From Candidatus Lambdaproteobacteria bacterium (GTDB lineage: Bacteria > SAR324 > JACQKK01): a DNA stretch of 44,914 nt. Positions 41,212-44,914 of this stretch are shown piece after piece. Location of the stretch: assembly GCA_016204605.1 (NCBI GenBank), contig JACQKK010000204.1:1-44914 (forward strand). The letters run 5' to 3'. The position numbers and the translations under genes were made by a program. The notes under the pieces are model-generated. The model made no database searches and had not been told where the DNA came from. It saw nothing but the letters and a program-made list of their open reading frames with translations. The number at the start of each line of letters is the position of its first letter. The first letter of the stretch is position 1.

Positions 41212-42003
41212 TCAGTTGGCGAGGGGGAAGGGCGTGGGAGTGCCGGCGCGGGCGCGCTCGACCACCCCAGGCAGCGCCTCGCCCGCGTAAGCGCGCACCA
41301 CGACGGTGGCGTAGGTGTCGTGGGGCGTATCCTGCAGGTTGACCAGCGCCAGGGGCACGCCGCGCTGGACAGCCATCAGCGGGTAGCCCGCCGCCGGGTA
41401 GACCACCAGCGAGGAGCCCACCACCAGGAACAGGTCGCAGCGCTCGGTCTCCGCGCTGGCCCGCTCGAGCGTCTCGGGGTCGAGCATCTGGCCGAAGGAG
41501 ATGGTCGCGGGCTTCATCAGGCCGCCGCACTGCTCGCAGGCCGGCGCATCGCCCTCGGGCGAGACCAGCGCCTGGAAGGTCTCGCGCTCGACCGAGTGCT
41601 TGCAGGCGAGGCAGGCCACGCGGCGGGTGTTGCCGTGCAGCTCGATCACCTTCTCGGGCGAGTTGCCGGCCACCTGGTGCAGGCCATCCACGTTCTGCGT
41701 GACGACGGCGCTCAGGCGTCCCATCTGCTCCAGCTCCACCACGGCCAGGTGGCCGGCGTTGGGCCTGGCCTTGCGGATGGTCTCCCACGACTCCGCCGCG
41801 CGCTTCCAGTAGCGCCGCCGCGATTCGGCGCTGGCCAGGAAGCGGTCGATGGTGAAGTCGGCCGGGTTGTACTTGGTCCACACGCCGTTGGGACCGCGGA
41901 AATCGGGGATGCCCGATTCGGTGCTGATGCCGGCCCCGGTGAACACGACGATGCGCGCCGCGCCGCGCACCAGCTCCGTCAGCCGTTCGGTCTGCTCGTT
42001 CAT
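41212..42003 (-). CDS. NAD-dependent protein deacylase (Sir2/CobB-like)
   Basis: 263 residues from the ATG at 42003, with GGGAGAGG upstream. Every sirtuin landmark is present: the NAD-binding GAGISTESGIPDFRG (about 23-37), VTQNVDGLH, the catalytic histidine in ELHGN, two zinc CxxC pairs (CLACK and CEQC), FGQML, VVGSSLVVYPA and LVNLQDTP. The enzyme removes acetyl or other acyl groups from lysines, using NAD. It is a natural partner of acyl-CoA metabolism, although the acyl-CoA dehydrogenases are far away in the window. It is followed 39 bases later by the TPMT-family gene and may form an operon with it. Confidence 0.93.
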   Translation of the reverse strand: MNEQTERLTELVRGAARIVVFTGAGISTESGIPDFRGPNGVWTKYNPADFTIDRFLASAESRRRYWKRAAESWETIRKARPNAGHLAVVELEQMGRLSAVVTQNVDGLHQVAGNSPEKVIELHGNTRRVACLACKHSVERETFQALVSPEGDAPACEQCGGLMKPATISFGQMLDPETLERASAETERCDLFLVVGSSLVVYPAAGYPLMAVQRGVPLALVNLQDTPHDTYATVVVRAYAGEALPGVVERARAGTPTPFPLAN

Positions 42004-42336
42004 GGCTCGCCTCTCCCGCCAAGCAGGTTGGCTCGATCCGGGGGGCCCGCGCCCGGGTCCATGCCGGGCGCCACTCGACGCGACGGGGATGCCGGCCCCC
42101 TGGGGTACCTGTGCCACTCCTCTTCGGTAGCACACCCGCGGGGCAAACGTCTCGCCCCTCCCGCCGCGCGGCCGGGCCCGCGTATCAACCGGGGCTGGCG
42201 CAATCTCCCCCTTGCCAAGCGGCGCGCCTCGGATTACAAGTGGTCGAACTGCAGTGTCCACCCCTGCCTCTTTTCCGGTTGCGGTCGGGCTGCCGGGCCG
42301 TGCCCGAGGTGTCGTTCTCGCTCAGGGAGTGAATTG
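42004..42336. other. Divergent intergenic region
   Basis: About 330 bases between the sir2-like gene (minus) and the coiled-coil protein gene (plus). It must hold two promoters. I find no convincing -35/-10 pair. No repeat or RNA gene is recognised. Confidence 0.4.
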
Positions 42337-43773
42337 ATGGATCCGTCCATCCCACCGGTTGGCCTCACGTTCCGCGGCCGGGGCCGAGCCCTGCTGCGGG
42401 CGTTGGCGGTCGTGCTCGCGCTGCTGCTCTCCGGCCTGCCGTATCCGCCCCTGCTGCTCGCCCAGCGGATGTCCCCCGAACAGCAGGCCGCGACGCAGCA
42501 CGTCACCGACGTCCAGAACCGCATCCGCGGCTCCCAGGAGCGGTTCAAGGCGCAGGCCGGCCGGCGCAACGCCGCGCGGCAACGCGCCGCGGACGCGGAC
42601 CGGAAGCTGCAGCTGGCCAAAGGCGAGCTCGACAGCGCCAATGCCGAGGTTCAGGCCGCGCTGACCAAGCTCCAGGCCGACCAGCAGCTGATGATCACCC
42701 ACCCCGAGATCAACATCAGCGCGTCGCAGCAACGTTACCAGGAAACCAAGCGGCGGGCGGATAGCGCGGAAAGCGCCGTCCGCCAGCAGCAAAGTTCCGC
42801 CCAGCCGGCGCAGGTGGAGCTGGATACGGAGCAGCGGGCGCTGGACACGATCCGCCAGGAACTCGAAGCGCTGGCGCGGGAACAGCAATCGGCCCAGCTC
42901 GACGTGATCCGGGCCAACATCGAGCGCGAATTTCCCGCCGACAATATCGTCGCCGAGGCCAGTTGCGGCGACATGAGTCTCGCCCGCTGCAAGGAGGTCG
43001 CCCTGGCCGAGGCCCAGCGCAAGGCGCTGGAACAGGGCATCGGCACCATCGTGAGCGCCGCCACCACGGTCGAGAACTTCCAGGTGACCAAGGACCAGGT
43101 GAAATCCAACACCGGGGGCACGGTGCGCGTGCGCCGGGAAGATTGCCAGCTCCTCGGCTTCACGGGCGTGCGCTGCACCATCGACGCCAACGTGAAGGGG
43201 CGGCTGGACCCGGACTTCAAGCCGCCGCTGGCCGACGTGGTGCCGGCCGATACCGGCGCCTACGCCGCGCCGATCGCCCAGTACCCGCCCGCGCCCCTGG
43301 CGCCGCCCCCGCTGGCGGTCGCGCCGCCCCCGCCGCCGCCGCGCGAGCTCGCGCCCATCGCGCCGCCGGCGCCTGCCCCGCCGCCCGCGGCGGTGATCCC
43401 GCCGGCGCGGCCCCGGCGCGGGAAATCCACCTGGCCGCTCTGGACCGGGCTCTTGTTCATGGCGGCTGGCGGGGGCGCCTACGCGGCCTCGGTGAGCAGC
43501 TCCGACGAAGCGAAGAAGCTGGCCCAGGAATCGCGGGATACGCGCGACTCGACGAAATACGAGGATGCCGACAAGAAGTACCAGGAATCCCAGGCGCTGG
43601 CGGCCGCAGCGGCCGGGGCCGCGGCCCTGGGGTTGATCCTAGTGATCGTGTACGCGGCAAGCGGGCCGTCTTCGAGCGCCGCCCTCGGGCCGGATGCGTC
43701 GTCGGTGGCGCAGCCGGTCGTGCTGGAGCTCCGGCCGAACCAGTTCAGCGTGGGATGGCAGTACCGCTGGTGA
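42337..43773 (+). CDS. Exported coiled-coil / FlgT-like / proline-rich membrane protein
   Basis: 478 residues. A signal peptide or anchor (about 18-42: ALLRALAVVLALLLSGLP) precedes a long coiled coil (about 45-195) rich in Gln, Ala, Arg and Glu. Next, about 200-295 resembles the FlgT N-terminal/LPP20-type domain: LAEAQRKALEQGIGTIVSAA, then TTVENFQVTKDQVKSNTGG, with cysteines at EASCGDM, LARCKE and at two later sites. Residues about 295-370 are very proline-rich. Two C-terminal hydrophobic stretches flank a helix (WPLWTGLLFMAAGGGAY; AGAAALGLILVIVYAAS). It probably spans the envelope. A Shine-Dalgarno GGGAG precedes the ATG. Function unknown. Confidence 0.65.
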   Translation: MDPSIPPVGLTFRGRGRALLRALAVVLALLLSGLPYPPLLLAQRMSPEQQAATQHVTDVQNRIRGSQERFKAQAGRRNAARQRAADADRKLQLAKGELDSANAEVQAALTKLQADQQLMITHPEINISASQQRYQETKRRADSAESAVRQQQSSAQPAQVELDTEQRALDTIRQELEALAREQQSAQLDVIRANIEREFPADNIVAEASCGDMSLARCKEVALAEAQRKALEQGIGTIVSAATTVENFQVTKDQVKSNTGGTVRVRREDCQLLGFTGVRCTIDANVKGRLDPDFKPPLADVVPADTGAYAAPIAQYPPAPLAPPPLAVAPPPPPPRELAPIAPPAPAPPPAAVIPPARPRRGKSTWPLWTGLLFMAAGGGAYAASVSSSDEAKKLAQESRDTRDSTKYEDADKKYQESQALAAAAAGAAALGLILVIVYAASGPSSSAALGPDASSVAQPVVLELRPNQFSVGWQYRW

Positions 43774-43807
43774 TCCATCCCGCGGCTTCGCCCAGGATCC
43801 TGCTCGG

Positions 43808-43829
43808 GCGCGGGGGGCAACCCCTGCGC
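43808..43829 (+). terminator. Stem-loop between the last two genes
   Basis: GCGCGGGG (43808-43815) and CCCCTGCGC (43821-43829) pair with one bulged base around a GGCAA-type loop, 35 bases after the stop at 43773. There is no U-tract. Confidence 0.3.
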
Positions 43830-43890
43830 AGGGATGCGCGACGACCGAGCGTTGCAGCCATCGGCTCTCCCGGATAGCGAGAAAACTTCC

Positions 43891-44914
43891 ATGCGTTCAC
43901 GCCTGCCCATCTCGATCCTGGTACGTCTGGCCCTGCTCCTCGCGCTGGTGGTGGGACTCGCCGCCTGCGCAGACAAGGAATCGATCCTCGGCGAAAACCC
44001 GGAGGACCTCGATACGGAGCCTGACACGATTTCCGGGGCGATCTCCATCGACGCCAACTCGTCCACGCCCGGCATCCTGAACGCGAAATCGACCGGCAGC
44101 GACGCGGACTTCTTCAAGGTCGTGCTGACTGCCGCCGGCACGCTCACCGTCAACACCACCGGCACCACCGACACCTCCGGCGCGCTGCTCAACAGCACCG
44201 GCACCAGCACGCTGGCCTCCAACACCGACACCAGCAGTTCGAACAAGAACTTCAGCTTCACCTATTCGGCAAGCGCGGGGACGTACCACGTGCGCGTGAC
44301 CGGCGCCACCAGCAGTACCACCGGCCCCTACACGCTCGTCTCGACGTTCACCGCCGCCACCACGCTCCCCGGCACGCCCGGCACCCTGAGCGCGAGCCCC
44401 GGCAACGGCACGGTCACTCTTACCTGGAGCGCGCCCAGCAGCGGCGGCACGCCCACCAGCTACAAGGTGTTCCGCTCGACGACGTCGACCGTCTCGACCT
44501 CCGGCACGCCGCTGGCCACCGTGACCGCCCCCACCGTCACGTACACCAACACGGGCCTGACGAACGGCACCACGTACTACTACCGCGTCGTCGCCAGCAA
44601 CAGCGCGGGCAACGGCCCCGACAGCAACCTGGTCAGCGCCACGCCGAGCGCGACCACCGTGCCTTCGGCCCCCACCGGGGTCACGGCGACCGCGGGCAAC
44701 GCGCAGGTGACGATCACCTGGACGGCCGTCTCCGGGGCCACAAGCTACAGGGTCTATCGCAGCACCACCAGCACGGTCACGACCGCCAGCACCCTGGTCG
44801 GCAGCCCGGCTTCGAGCGCGACGAGCTTCACCGACACCTCCGCCGTCAACGGCACGACCTACTACTACGCCATGACGGTGACGACGAGCGGCGGCACCAG
44901 CGCCATTTCCAGCC
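43891..44914 (+). CDS. Lipoprotein with fibronectin type III repeats, start only
   Basis: The frame is open from the ATG at 43891 to the window end, giving 341 residues and no stop. The signal peptide ends in a clear lipobox (VVGLAACADKE), with Asp at +2/+3 of the mature protein. Residues about 45-155 form a Thr/Ser-rich beta domain with DADFFKVVLTAAGTLTV and AGTYHVRVTG, resembling a bacterial pre-peptidase (PPC) domain. Two fibronectin type III repeats follow (from about 160 and 250), each with the W in strand B (VTLTWSAP; VTITWTAV) and the motif NGTTYYY. The protein is likely on the outer membrane or surface. The composition is rich in Thr/Ser codons. What lies after the window is unknown. 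Confidence 0.8.
   Translation, partial: MRSRLPISILVRLALLLALVVGLAACADKESILGENPEDLDTEPDTISGAISIDANSSTPGILNAKSTGSDADFFKVVLTAAGTLTVNTTGTTDTSGALLNSTGTSTLASNTDTSSSNKNFSFTYSASAGTYHVRVTGATSSTTGPYTLVSTFTAATTLPGTPGTLSASPGNGTVTLTWSAPSSGGTPTSYKVFRSTTSTVSTSGTPLATVTAPTVTYTNTGLTNGTTYYYRVVASNSAGNGPDSNLVSATPSATTVPSAPTGVTATAGNAQVTITWTAVSGATSYRVYRSTTSTVTTASTLVGSPASSATSFTDTSAVNGTTYYYAMTVTTSGGTSAISS

Noticed and set aside
42212..42239. TTGCCA ... TTACAA as a promoter for the coiled-coil protein
   Set aside because: The -10 match is poor (2 of 6) with 16-base spacing, not better than chance.
40477..42336. Long upstream extension of the coiled-coil protein
   Set aside because: The extension runs antisense through the TPMT and Sir2 genes. 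The start at 42337 has a ribosome site and gives a proper signal peptide.

Overview
The window is a high-GC, densely coded stretch of chromosome from a Gram-negative bacterium. The Gram-negative reading rests on a lipid-A-disaccharide synthase (LpxB), polyprenyl-phosphate glycosyltransferases, a flippase end and several lipoprotein-type signals. I cannot name the phylum. The omega-like RNA polymerase subunit is unlike the usual proteobacterial form, so a deeper-branching LPS-bearing lineage is as plausible as a proteobacterium. Several genes are visibly AT-richer than the rest (1781-2482, 3654-5507, 28048-28524, 39939-40427) and look acquired.

Region 1 (1-17206) is a surface-polysaccharide locus. 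On the plus strand are the end of a Wzx-type flippase, two SAM methyltransferases and a family 2 glycosyltransferase (GT2). On the minus strand, converging on a strong hairpin at 3603-3639, are a large membrane protein, a B12-binding-type radical SAM enzyme, a ferredoxin-NADP reductase-like flavoprotein, two GT2 enzymes, a 1190-residue protein with three GT4 modules, a DUF4214/coiled-coil/methyltransferase protein, and an atypical SDR. Together they would build, modify and export a glycan. The radical SAM/flavoprotein pair is the unusual part.

Region 2 (17537-22628) holds housekeeping and envelope genes on the plus strand: a YfgM-like TPR membrane protein, an omega-like subunit, an exported protein, a small TPR protein, lpxB, and an alpha/beta-hydrolase-fold protein that lacks its nucleophile serine. 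A small COX1-like membrane protein lies on the minus strand.

Region 3 (22768-27149) has three paralogous acyl-CoA dehydrogenases in tandem. The first two are followed at the same distance by near-identical hairpin-forming repeats.

Region 4 (27150-32996) is a toxin-antitoxin and mobile-type neighbourhood around clpB: an orphan HicB, a 20-bp palindrome, an AT-rich winged-helix gene, a MazF with a ribbon-helix-helix antitoxin, a conserved hypothetical gene, and a DUF2283 gene overlapping a PBECR-like nuclease gene that I propose as a toxin-antitoxin pair.

Region 5 (33030-42003), all minus strand, holds a TraB/EreA-like two-part protein, a membrane protein, an alpha/beta hydrolase, a CoaBC protein fused to a second copy of that hydrolase, an AT-rich membrane-anchored protein, a TPMT-family methyltransferase and a Sir2 deacylase.

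Region 6 (42337-44914) has a coiled-coil/FlgT-like/proline-rich membrane protein and the start of a lipoprotein with fibronectin type III repeats that runs off the window.

The most unusual items are the CoaBC-hydrolase fusion beside its paralogue, the DUF2283/PBECR-like pair, the radical SAM/flavoprotein pair, and the family of GC-rich hairpin repeats.
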